This document shows, one piece after another, positions 53,500-64,000 of a stretch of 64,000 nt of DNA; the stretch's first letter is position 1, and every line of letters begins with the position of its first letter. The notes under the pieces are model-generated. The model did not search any database. It saw only the letters and a list, made by a program, of their open reading frames with translations, and was not told the origin of the DNA. This stretch comes from Brasenia schreberi (lineage: Eukaryota; Streptophyta; Magnoliopsida; Nymphaeales; Cabombaceae), in assembly GCA_036023115.1 (NCBI GenBank), contig JAYKKT010000055.1:12152501-12216500 (forward strand). The letters run 5' to 3'. The position numbers were made by a program, and so were the translations under genes.

Positions 53500-56400
53500 T
53501 GTAAACACCCCAAAATCCCACGACTTTCTCAAACATACCTGGTTTTACAAAAGCAGCCCCAAAGGGCTATTTTGAGTCTGGAAACCCAAGAGCCTTCCAG
53601 ACAACCCTGTACATATTTTAAACCTGTACATGTGTTTTAAAACTTTATACATATAGCTTTTAGACTATAAATAGTATTTTAAACCCCAAAAGCCTCTTAG
53701 CCTGACAAAAGCAGATCGAAAAGGCAAAGGAGAGCCCAGACCCGAAGCATACTTCAAGCCCGGCATATCAACTCTCATGTCAAAAGCATCCCCAAATTCT
53801 CAGACATCCAAGCCCCAAATATTAGAAAGATGATCAAAATGAACTCCCGAAGGTGAGAAGGAGACCGGACGACAATGTTGGCGAAGACCCAACGCAAGAT
53901 GGAGTACTGATGAAGTTAGGCCCTGCACAAACCGTCTGTCTCGAAACGCCATGAAGGAATAAAAAAAATCAAATTTGGGTCGGATCTGGACCATATATAT
54001 TCAGATCCAAACCAAAATGTATTTGGATTTGGATTTGGATCCCAAGATCTAAATCCAATATCTGCATCCATGGCCCACTTCACCTCCCCATAAATGGGGG
54101 TGAGGGGCCCATAAAGTTTCACGTGAATGGCTTTGGAAGGCTTGGGTAGAGAGAGAAAGGGGGCCATAAAGTAAGAGTGAGAAAGTTGGTAGGCTTGACT
54201 TTTGGTCAAAAGTGGGTTAGCCTTGTGGGTTTAACCAAGAGTGTGGGTTCAAGCTTATATGCACCTACACTTGACCTAGGGCTGCACCAACTTGGATATG
54301 GCTGCAACTAAGGAAATGGACCGGTGCCAAGGGGTGGTTCCTAAACCTAGCCCTAAGTTAGCTCACCTCACCTAGCCATTTCTCCTAAAACCTAACCCAA
54401 ACCTAACCTAAACTTAACCCCTCTCACCCAAAACCGCACCAACTTCACCTAGCCGACCTCACCTAGCTGGACCACCTAGACCCTAACCAACTAAGCCTAA
54501 ACCAACCTTAGTTCACCTAACTAAGTCCCTAACCACCTAAACCCAGCCCACCTAACCGACCTGCCCCAAACCACTAACCTAGCCCACCTAATCGACCTAC
54601 CCCAAACCATGTCCCAGCCCACCTAAAAATAAATATCTAGCCCACCATATCCCAGCACACCAAAACAAATATCTGGCCCAACCTAACCGACCTAAGCTCC
54701 TTTATCCCAGCCACCAATCCCTAGCCTATATAAACCCCCTCCAAACACTAGCGGGTCCTCTCTTCTTGGCTCTCCATGCTCTTGGGACCCGGCCAGCACC
54801 TCTCTTCACCCTCTCCACTCCCAACTAAGCAGCACCTGCCACTCCAACTCCACCTTCGGCGAGGAGCTCCAGGCGACTCCATCACCTTCTTCCATCCGGC
54901 CACCAACACCACCTGCCGCCTCCTTCCCGGTTAGTACCACTCTCCCTTCCACCCATCCACCTGCCAGCACTCCCATCCACCTACCTTCTCCCTTCCACCC
55001 AGCCAACACCTCTCTTCTTCCCAGTCGAGCACCACCCAACGCCTGCCCATCCACCTGCCATCCCTAGTCGCCCAATTCCCAGCATCCCTTCACCATTTCC
55101 CAACCCTCTCCACTTCCAACCGAGCCCTACCTATCCCCAAACTCACCCTAACTCCTAGCACCATACCTTAGCTCAACCTACCTTCTCTAAATCACCTCAA
55201 CATCAGCCGACCAGCACTCCTACCTGCCGCGACAAGCCACCTAAGGGACTCCTCTTGGCTGCCCAAGGCGGATCACAAGTCCAAGTCCACACGAGTTGAA
55301 GATGGACTAGCTACATGTAAGTGCCTAAACTCGGTCCATTATATGAACTTGCCTTATATTCAATTAAATTTTGACATGGGGTTGTAATAATGGACCATAG
55401 TCTCCCCCAAGATGTAATAACTTGGTTTGACACACAAGTACCCATGTGCACTTGAGCCTTTCCGCTCTTAGTTGCACACCTTTTTTGTACACACACGGGC
55501 CTTAACAACCCCTAAGATATAGTTCTATTTATATAAGTTCAGCTGCGTGTGTTTACATTTAAGTCGTGGGTGTTGTCTTTCAATTCTACACTCACACACA
55601 TTAAGCTTTCGCTCTTACTCCCAAGACTCTAATAAGAGACGTATTGCAATTCAATTTGGGGTTTTCATTCAAGTTGTGTGCGTGGTCTTTCAATTCCACA
55701 CTCACACACATTGAGCTTTCGCTCTTACTCCCAAGACTCTAATAAGAGCCATATTGCAATTCTATTTGGGTTTTACATTCCAAGTCATGTGAGTTGTCTT
55801 TACATATATTCACAACACCCACGTACACGTTGGCGACCTTCGGGCCCATATATATATAATTGTATTTCCCTTCCGCTATGTCTTTAAGATTTGGGTTTTA
55901 AGGTTCAGCTGTGTGAGTAGTCTTTCCATATATACACGACACACACTTACACAATTGAGCCTTTCCGTTCTTAAGATATAGTCATATTTCCTTTTTGCAA
56001 TTTCCCTTATGCAATTTCCCTTAAGCATTGTCTTTCAATTTCGGGTTTTCCCTTGGAGTTGTGTGAGTTTGCATTGCATAATTCGCCACACTATGAGTTA
56101 GGACACATATTGCATCAAAGCAAACCCCATACACCCGTGCAAAAATCACCCAACTTAGGTCACTTGCGCACACACCTAGTTGGCCTAAATAGCATAAAAT
56201 TGAAAGACATAGGCACGTGCAAATCCCACGTGAAATAAAATCTGCAACAATACAAACAAATCCCAATCAAACACTTCGTACATTTTCAAAGAGGTTCAAA
56301 ATCAACTTTGCTAAAGCGTGCAGACTGACCCTTGCGCATCGGTGCAAGAAGGTCTGCGACGAAAAGAGCTCACTTGCTCGCAGTCGCCCCAAACGAGTTA

Positions 56401-56530
56401 GATTTTCAAAACTTACTTCGCTAGCTTGAGTAAGCTAGCTGGCAAGCCCTTTTTACAAAAGTGAACTTAGACACACAAAAAGGTTCACTTCAGGCCTAAG
56501 AACTAGAAGTGAGAATTTTCCGTGTCTACA
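53500..56530 (+). mobile_element. Solo LTR-S (3031 bp) in the RT remnant of element 4, TSD ACCTT
   Basis: It starts TGTAAACACCCC, ends CGTGTCTACA, and is flanked by ACCTT at 53495-53499 and 56531-56535. Same subtype as LTR-B: U3 CCTAA-rich tract (54340-54700), TATATAAA at 54727, C-rich tract, AATAAT core (55374-55432), hairpin modules (55440-55990), U5 hairpins CTTGCGC/GTGCAAG (56331-56348) and CTAGCTT/AAGCTAG (about 56421-56438). Confidence 0.92.
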
Positions 56531-57400
56531 ACCTTCAAGGTGGATTTCAAAAGAAATGAGAATCTCAAAAAAGGGTTAGCATTTTACAAAAAACCTTTCA
56601 AAAATGCTTTGATAAAAAACTCCCAAGCATTACAATTCATGCATTGTGTGCTTGATCCGATCAAAATGAAGATGGTATTCATCCAAAGTGCGCCATACAT
56701 TTTCGAAAACTCTATTAGCATGCGAATGGAATCACCAAGCCAAAAGAGAAATCGTGCTTGGCCTTACTGTAGGCCTCCCAATTTTGCAACATCATCTCCC
56801 CTATCATGAAAAGGGAATGATGTTCATTGAAGCACTCATTTGAAAAAACCTATCTTAAATAGATAGGCAAGATAAATGGCAGCCCCTTTCAATGGAATAT
56901 GAGTTCAAAACTCAAGACTCCCTTAAGTGCCTCTTTGAGACACATTCCCTACACTTGATCAAATGCCCCATAAAGGCATGAATTTTCAAAATGAATTCCA
57001 AAAACCATGCTTGACTAAAATCAAGTATGGGAAACATATTTCGATCAAGGGGCTGGTATAGAAACCATCTTCATATAGAAAGGGAGGATTTACCGAAATC
57101 ATTTCTTCAAAAGAACCAAATTCAAAACAAATCTAACCCTACATATGACTTTGAAAAGGAAAATTTTTCAACTTCTGGTTAATATGAAAACCTTGATGGT
57201 GTTAGGACAAGATCATGAGTCCCACGATGTAATATAGAGACCATGACAAATCGAATATGATGGCCATGACAATCACTTAGGGCTGGTTATGTTTTCCATC
57301 CTTGAGCAAAAAGTATCATGATCATGTTAGAAAAACCATGGCCCTTCACCATGTGGCCGGGTAAAATCATGCATCTCCATCAAGCTAGGGGCATTTTTAA
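56531..57400 (+). pseudogene. Element 4: degraded RT thumb, RNase H and integrase remnants
   Basis: Weak matches in the right order: the LQGGFQKK remnant continuing LTQI-QSLQGRLQS across the LTR-S insertion; 'LAFYKKPFKNALI'; 'cctatcttaaatagataggcaagataaatggcagcccc' (56850, from the KPILTGRLAKWQPL segment); 'aaaccatggcccttcaccatgtgg' near 57336 (integrase WPFTMW). No frame is intact. All catalytic motifs are lost. Confidence 0.55.
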
Positions 57401-58925
57401 ATGCAGCCCCCAGATACCTTCCATGGAAAACCAGTTTCGTAAAAATGTATCTCCCTCATGGCTTGTGAGATACATTTCATGTGTATCACATAAAAGCATG
57501 TATTTCCATCGAAGTTACATGGAGTGCATAGCATGCATCATATTCATATCATATCACCCCAAAGAAAGCCCATAAAGGTGACAACCTGAGTAGGGATGTC
57601 CTCATGTCTTCAAAAGAGCAGCAAAAATCAAAAAGTTGTTGATATTGTGGGTAAAAATTAGCAAAACCCGAAAATGCCTGAGTGTTCAAAAGGGTTTATG
57701 TTAAATTCTTTCAAAATGACTTTGGAAAATCGAACTCCTTTGAAACTTCTTGAAAGAAGGATCAAAGTTGATTGTATAACCCTGAATGGAGGAATTTATA
57801 CTTTTCGAAAAGTAGAGTCTTCCAAAAATAAATTGGCAACATTTCAAAAGACCCTGGCTTACAAGATTAAGCCTTGTTCAAAATATCAAAATAGTTTCAA
57901 ATAGCAGATGCTATTAAGAAATAGGACGATCTCGTTTGAATCGAGTAACCAAAGGGATAAGCTTTCCCCCATTTTACTCTCTCTCCAAAAGGAAAATTGG
58001 CTACGTCCAAAAGAAAAAAGAAAGGAGAATACAAAAACTCCTCCAAAGAGGTCTTCCCTTCATAAATAGGGAATACAAAAACTCCTCCAAGAGGTCTTCT
58101 CTTCAAAAGAAAAAAAGGAGAATACAAAAACTCCTCCAAAAGTGGTCTTCCCTTCATAAATAGGGAATACAAAAACTCCTCCGAAAGAGGTTTTCTCTTT
58201 GAAAGAAAAGAGGGATTAAAGAAAAAATACTCTCAAAGGGAGACCCTCTATGAAAGAAACAAAAAGTCAAAGCTCGAAAGAGCGATTTTCCGACTCTTTC
58301 CCTAAAACCACGGGACGCTTTAGAAGGGACCGTGGTATCTCTTTCCCATATCCCTATAGCTTATCCCCAAGGAAAAAAGATAAAATTTGTAAAAATCCTA
58401 ATGTACGAATAAAATCTACTTATTTGGATTTCATTTTGTTTGAGAACTCAACTTTGTTTTGTAGGAAATGGAACTTTGAAATGTTTTCCAAGATTTCCTA
58501 CCCAAAAACGTCTACTTAGTAGTAGGTATTGAAACCCGAATAAAGGGAAGTATGAAAAATTGGAAGTCCTTTTCGATACAAGCTAAAAGGAGTTCGTTTT
58601 CCAAAAACAAATTTCGAAAACCCACGAAAATTTCAAAAAGACATGGGTAAAACCTGCTCGTAGCAGTCAGCCTCAAAAGGCTCTCTTCGGGCTCGAAAAC
58701 CCCAAAAATAAATTTTCTCATACATGCATTCAAAAAGTCATACATGCATGATCATATATAGGGAAACAACTAGGAAAAGTCCCCTTTGCTAAAAATCCCC
58801 TCCTGTGGGAAAAGAACACAGGGTTTTGCGAAACAAGGAATGGTGTATTCTCAAAATTTGAGAGAAAAACCAAAAAAGGAGGTGTTTCTTCTTTGCCATT
58901 ATCCAAATCCATTTGGATAATGCCA
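57401..58925 (+). other. Element 4: decayed 3' internal region and 3' UTR
   Basis: No gene. It is homologous to 6280-8010 in the nested element near the start of the window, including the minisatellite (58025-58210), the 'gtttgagaactcaac' 3' UTR start near 58437 and the palindrome before the polypurine tract. Little similarity to the coding elements apart from the last ~500 bp. Confidence 0.6.
58025..58210 (+). repeat. Minisatellite, 4 units of about 46-48 bp
   Basis: Units begin GAATACAAAAACTCCTCC at about 58025, 58071, 58119 and 58165. Units 1 and 3 end 'cttccttcataaatagg'-like; units 2 and 4 end in 'cttctctt' and an A-rich run, giving an AB-AB pattern as at 7123. Confidence 0.8.
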
Positions 58926-58937
58926 AAGAGGGGCATT
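58898..58937 (+). promoter_or_regulatory. Element 4: pre-PPT palindrome and polypurine tract
   Basis: CATTATCCAAAT, CC, ATTTGGATAATG, then CCAAAGAGGGGCATT and the LTR start at 58938. The arms are perfect over 12 bp even though the neighbouring interior is badly decayed. Confidence 0.82.
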
Positions 58938-61900
58938 TGTAAACACCCCAAATTTTTCAAAATTCAAAACTCTCAAAAACACAAAAAGCTCGTTTGAGCC
59001 AAAATGGCAATCTATTTTAAAATGCAAAAATAGGTACAAAAGGCAAAAGGAGAACCCAGGCAAGAAGAGGAATTCAAGCCCGGAACTTCAGAAGCCGTCC
59101 TCTGCCCAAAAACAGAAGAAAGGAGAGCTCGTTCGGAGAAAATCCCGATAGAAGGGCAAAAGCATAATTTGGGTCAAAGAAAGGCAAAAAGCAGCTCCAA
59201 AATGCAGAAAGAAGCCAAGAACCTGATGAAGTCGATAGAAGTCTGAGACACGTCCCGTCAGAATGAAGAACAAAATCCGTGCGGCAATATGAGATCGATA
59301 TCATCAGGAACAGGCCAGAAACCAAAACGGCAGACCGAAACAAACACCGAAAAAGTCTTGAAAAGCAGAGCACTAGTTGGAAGAAGGACTTGGAGAAGAC
59401 CCAGGCCAGAGTTGGGCCTCTGATGAATCAAAGCCCGCTCAAAATCGATGGTGAAAAGCACCAGAAAAGGACTAAAAACCAAGGAGTAGAAGAAAAAATT
59501 AGGTTGGATCTCAACCCAAAAATATCCGGATCCATATCCAAATAGTGTTTGGATCAGATCTGGATCTCAAAATATCCAAGATCGGAGATCAAACTCAAAT
59601 AAATATTTGGACTAGATCTGGATCTCAAAATATCTAAGATCCGCGATCGAGATCCAAATAGTATTTGGATTGGATCCAGATACCCAAATCCAAGATCCAT
59701 ATCCAAGACCCACCTCAAAACTCTATAAATAGAGGTGAGGCGTCTCAAAAATCCAGCCACATGAAATCCAAAGGGAGGCCTTTCACGTGGACTTCAAAAG
59801 GGGGAGGAGAGAGAGAGGGCCTTATTGGCCAAGGCTTGTTGCCTTAGTGTTGGGATTGGGCCATTGAGGCTCGGGCTGCACCAACAAGGTGGCGTCTTCT
59901 TTAAGTTGGGAGTAGAGCTGCGTGTGGTGGAGCTTGGCAGGATGGAGGCGGCTTGGAGTGGAGCTGCAAGTTAAGGTTAGTACCTAGACCCTAACCGACT
60001 TCTTCCCTAACCTCTCTAGACCACCCAGCCTAAGTACCAAAACTAAGCCCACGACTCCATTAAAACTAGCCAAGTTCGGCTAGGTGCTGGCCAAACTCCA
60101 CCTAAAACCCTACCCTAGACAATACCCTAAACAAACTCCCAAAACCACCTAGTTCGGCCACCACCTGGCCGAGCACCACCCCAAGATAAAACCAACTAAG
60201 TTCGGCCAAGACCTGGCCGAACTCCCCTTTTGCACTAAGACTAGGCCTGCCACTCGGCAAGCCACCTAACACAAACCATACTGGCCGTGTACAAGTCCTT
60301 CACCCTAAATCCCACGGCCTGGTGGTGCATGCCGTGTACATTTTAAAATCTAAGTCCCCGGCCTGCCACAAGGTAGGCCGTGTCTCCTTTCAGCCCTAAA
60401 CACACGGCCACACTGGCTGTGTACCAGTCCCATACTCGCCTTGGCCAGCCTTAGTTAGCCAGCACCCTAGCCTAGACATAAAACCTACCTAGGACCCAGC
60501 CAACTCTATCCTAAACCAAGTTCACTCGAGCCACCTTTGGCTCGAGTCACACAAGCAAAACCTAAGGCCAAGTGTTGGCCGAACCCTAAAGCAAAACCCC
60601 TCTCACTCGAGCCACCTTTGGCTCGAGTCTCACAAGACCAAACAAAAGGCCAAGTGCTGGCCGAACCTTCAAGACCAAGCCCTACTCGAGCCACCTTGGC
60701 TCGAGTCCTACCTTAGCCAAACCAGCCCCAAGTGGCCCCCAAATCCAAAAACCCTTGCTGCTCCCAAATCTCCAAGTGCTTCCAATTTTCCAAGCTCTCC
60801 GGCTTCGCTCCCACGTGCCCCGGACTCCATAAGAAGAAGGTGGATTCGCTTCTTGCACAATCCCAAATAAAAAACCTGGAAAAGTGTAAGTCTTATTGAT
60901 ATATATCAAGTCTCGTTTCCATTCAATTCAATTCGTGATACCGGGTTGTCATAACGAAGCATTGTCTCCCCTCGGAATGTAATAACGTTGCTTGATACAT
61001 GAAGCACACACGAGCACTTGAGCCTTAGCTCTTAATCTCGTACATCAAGCACACACATGCACGATTGAGCCTTCCCTCTTACTCCCAAGACTCTAGTAAG
61101 AGTTGCGTGAGTTGCCTTTAATTTTACACACTCCACACACGCGTGCATTGAGCCTTCGCTCTTATTATATATATGTATTTCAATTCAGCTGGGTTGTTAC
61201 ATTAAGTCGTGTGAGTTTGTCTTTCAATTACACACTCGCACACAAAGAACACCCGAGTGCTTGCTCAAGCACCTCACGCATATTTTGGCCTCAGAAGCTA
61301 CTAAGATATAGTCGTATTTATATATTTTCGGTTGCATGAGTTTTCCCGGTTCAGCTGTGTACGCATTTCAATTCCGGGTTGTTAAATTCAGTCATGTGTG
61401 TTGTCTTTCAATTTATACACAAACACACACGCCACATTGAGCTTTTCCGCTCTTATATCTATATCTCCCTTCTGCTGCGTTTTACGGTTCAGCTGCGTGA
61501 GTTGCATTTCAATTTATACATAACACCCACGCACACATTGAGCCTTTCCGCTCTTAAGATATAGATATATTTAAATTTCTACAAATTACATTCAAGTCGT
61601 GTGAGTTGCATTCAATTTGGGTTTTCCCTTCAGCTAAGTCTTTAAATTTCGGGTTTTACATTCAAGTTGTGTGAGTTGCATTGCATACTCGCCATACTCG
61701 AGCTAGAGCGCATACCTGCATCAAATAAAACCCGAACAAATCGTGCAAACATGCCAAGGCTTAGGCCATTTGATGCACACGCATCGTGCCTAAGTAGATA
61801 AAATTGAAAGACTTAGGGTCGCCCAACCCTCGTAAATCAAAACTCGCCAAAGTGCACGATTTTCCAAAGATTTCAAAACACTGATTCATTCAAAATCGAT

Positions 61901-62107
61901 TTTGAGGTTAACTTGTTTCAAACAAAGTCTCTAAGCATACAAACTGACCCTTGAGCATTGGTTCAAGAAGGTTTGCGACGAAAAGATCCCGCTTGCCCAC
62001 AATTGCCTTTTAAAAGTCAGATATTTCAAAACATACTTCGCTTGTTTGAGTAAGCTAGCTGGCACGCCCTAAAAAGTGATGTAGATTGCGAAAAGGTTCA
62101 CTTCGGG
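58938..62107 (+). mobile_element. LTR-K: 3' LTR of element 4, last ~41 bp missing
   Basis: Starts TGTAAACACCCC. It is nearly identical to LTR-J over long stretches (e.g. 60480-61740 against 49590-50850). Differences include a deletion of about 250 bp relative to 49090-49338 of LTR-J. TATAAATA is at 59724. It stops at 'aaaggttcacttcggg' near 62107, where LTR-J continues for 41 bp to its terminus; the deletion also removed the target duplication and part of LTR-I. Confidence 0.88.
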
Positions 62108-62570
62108 CAACCAATGATGTGCTCCCCTTGAAGCTTGAGGCGTGAAGTGGCTGGCCGGAGGTTGAGCTTGGTGGGGTTTGGCTTGAGAGGTAAGGCTCGT
62201 GGGTGTGTAGGGTGCGAGGCTTTGGTGGGATAGGTAAGGGAGTAGCGGGTGTTGGTGGGGCTATGGCAAAGGAGGTCACGGGTGTGGGAGCGTAAGGCGG
62301 TGGATGTGGGGTGTGGAGTGTAAGGTGGTGGGATGGAAGGCTAGGAGGTGGTGTAGGCTAGGTTGTAGCATGGTAGGGTGGCAGGGAGTCGGTGGTAGTG
62401 GTAGGGGCAGTAGGTCGGCTAAGGGTGGTGTGGGATGATAGAGGTAGGTCGGCTAGGCTAGGCGACGGCAGGGGGTGACAGGCACCGAGGAGGCGTGCGG
62501 CGCTGGAGGCGTGCGACGTCAGGGAGCGGGTGCGGGGCGCACGGGCAGCGCTCAGGGTGGCAACAACACA
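62108..62570 (-). mobile_element. LTR-I (part 2): continuation after element 4
   Basis: 'ccccttgaagcttgaggcgtgaagtggctgg' and the following GGTAGGTCGGCTAGG tract match LTR-D from about 27285 on. The AATAAT core and the rest of the hairpin block that should link it to 47816 are missing, so the deletion at the end of LTR-K took them. It ends in a CG-rich tract near 62570. Confidence 0.65.
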
Positions 62571-63823
62571 ACGTCCCAAAGTAAATTATTGAAGGAAAAT
62601 GAATGGAAATATATATCTTATCTTAAGCATATACGAGATTAGAAGATATAGAATGTTTATAATGTATAGAGAGGTAGAATCAATAACGCAAACAGTTGGA
62701 GTGCATAAGCAAGAATTGAAAATTTATAGCACATCTACTTCTTATTACATCATGGGGGAAACAAAGCTCCATTAATACAACCACTTTTAACTGAAATAAC
62801 AAGAAGAGAAGGGAGAGGAACGATGGGGGAGGATGACTAATGAGAAATCTTCCAAGAATCGGCTCCAAATAAGAACTAGGAGACCCTCACCTTCCCCTCT
62901 TTTCTTCTCACTCTCACACTCCAACTTACAGCACTTGGCCTCTTTTCTACACTCTCTTCCTCTCTCTTCACTCTTTCCTAGAGGAAGCTCACGAAAATCC
63001 CTAGGATGCAGCTGTTCTCCAACACCCCAAGCTCCCTTTTCATGCAAGATGCCATCCGCTCCCCCCCTTGGCCTCTATTTATAGGCCAAGGGGGGGCCAT
63101 TTGGGTCCTTCTTTGGGGCGGGTTCTCCTTGGTCCAGCTCCGACCCCTTGTTTTGGGTCTTCATGTGGACATGTGGTCCCCTTTATTTCAAGATGGACCA
63201 GCCCCATGTGGGCTGGTTGTTGGTCCAAACCATGTGCACCTAGCCATGGTCGGCTAGGCCATGGATGTCTCTAAGTGCAATCGGATGGACTTGTTCTTCA
63301 AGTTGACGTGGCTTCTGTGTTGGCTCGTCCCATTTAATCAAGGCTAGGTAGGGGTGTCATTTGATGTTTAGCCCAAGGATGTAGGGTGGACAAGGCTAGG
63401 AAAATTCGGTTTGATCAAGTTAAGGTAATTGATTTACACTAGGTCATGCTTCATTTTTAACTCAAGTGACTCAAGCTTAGGACTTAGTCAAGTTCAGCTA
63501 GGTTTAGTTTTGGTGAGGCTATCCACTTGACTTGATCTTGGATGAAGACATACTTTGATTTGACATGATCTACTCCCTTGCTCCACGGCTTGACCTTCGC
63601 GAACTCAATCTTGGCTTGAAGCAAACTCCTGTCGTTGCCTTAATCTTCGCTTGATTTGCCCAAATCTTTTGGGCCTTATCTTTTTAGCTTTAATTTGAAC
63701 ATCTTTATCTTTAAAATCTTTATTCAAAAGATTTAAAATTTTCATTTCAAAGCAAAGGTTTTAAAACAAACCGACTTTCGAAATTGAGAGTGTTTTTAAC
63801 AAAAATTATTTAGGGTGTTTACA
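62571..63823 (-). mobile_element. LTR-L: diverged LTR fragment
   Basis: On the plus strand it ends TAGGGTGTTTACA at 63823, the rc of the TGTAAACACC start. It holds a diverged AATAAT-core equivalent (62748-62790, 'ttacatcatgggggaaacaaagc' then 'tccattaatacaacc') and a minus-strand TATAAATA near 63073-63081 inside an inverted repeat (CCCCCCCTTGGCCT...AGGCCAAGGGGGGG, 63061-63096). U5 end and hairpins are absent. Sequence between the landmarks is only weakly similar to the other LTRs, so this is an older or different family. Confidence 0.6.
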
Positions 63824-64000
63824 AGTGGTCCCTCTTGGGTCAAGGTGGGTGGATTAAGCTGGCTAAGCCAAGTGGATTCGGTCACAATCGGCTAGCGTGT
63901 GTTGAGTCAAATGGTGGGTTCGTTCAAGCTTAGCCAAGGCATGTTCGGTCAAGGTTATTTGGTTAGGTAAGGCCAAGGTGGCTTGATCAAGATATGTTCA
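63824..64000. other. Unidentified window end
   Basis: 177 bp with repeated GGTCAAGG and GGCTAAGCC-like words. No coding frame or known motif. It may be target DNA or part of another LTR. Confidence 0.3.

Noticed and set aside
58025..58210. CRISPR-like array (regular repeats with alternating spacers)
   Set aside because: Units are contiguous, the 'spacers' repeat in an AB-AB pattern, and the context is a plant retrotransposon; it is a minisatellite.

Overview
This window looks like nuclear heterochromatin from a seed plant, most likely a flowering plant; the species cannot be named from the sequence. No intact host gene is visible. About 94% of it (3683-63823) is a stack of nested LTR retrotransposons of the Ty3/gypsy Tat/Ogre type. 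That assignment rests on a Retrotrans_gag domain with a C-x2-H-x4-H knuckle, a protease with DGGGGLNILP, a G-patch, a Ty3-like RT with [YV]VDD, a decayed first RNase H, a second archaeal-like RNase H (aRH) and an HHCC integrase. LTRs are unusually long (about 2.7-4.3 kb), start TGTAAACACC and end GTCTACA.

Layout. 1-3682: non-coding DNA in the style of plant mitochondrial intergenic DNA, probably a nuclear mitochondrial insert. 3683-11752 (-): LTR-A, split at 6011-11378 by a plus-strand internally deleted element (TSD GTCCG). Its complete LTR (8026-11378, LTR-A') carries an MRE11-like host gene fragment. 11812-19572 (+): element 1 (protease to integrase zinc finger), whose RT is cut by solo LTR-B (14147-17262, TSD ACAGT); its 3' LTR-C runs 19573-21500. 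21605-41380 (-): element 2, with 5' LTR-G, primer binding site, gag, protease, RT, aRH and integrase. It is cut by solo LTR-F (30334-33354, TSD GTGCC) and solo LTR-D (21761-29326, TSD AACAC). LTR-D is itself cut by solo LTR-E (22883-27194, TSD ATACC), which carries a PPR-DYW pseudogene containing plastid trnW and 23S rRNA pieces. 41381-47816 (-): element 3, decayed, with LTR remnants H and I. 47817-62107 (+): element 4, with near-identical LTRs J and K around a wrecked interior, cut by solo LTR-S (53500-56530, TSD ACCTT). 62108-64000: rest of LTR-I, a diverged LTR fragment (LTR-L) and an unidentified end.

The six insertions with both ends present all have perfect 5-bp target site duplications, so the order of events can be read directly. 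The most notable observations are: (i) two short hairpins near the 3' end of every LTR examined, with compensatory base changes between diverged families; (ii) two members of one LTR family whose U3 regions carry different host gene fragments; (iii) a 12+12 bp palindrome just before the polypurine tract in every copy, whose stem is conserved while its 2-nt loop varies; (iv) an acceptor-like splice site between protease and RT in all copies; (v) element 4, which seems to have moved recently although its interior cannot code for reverse transcriptase.
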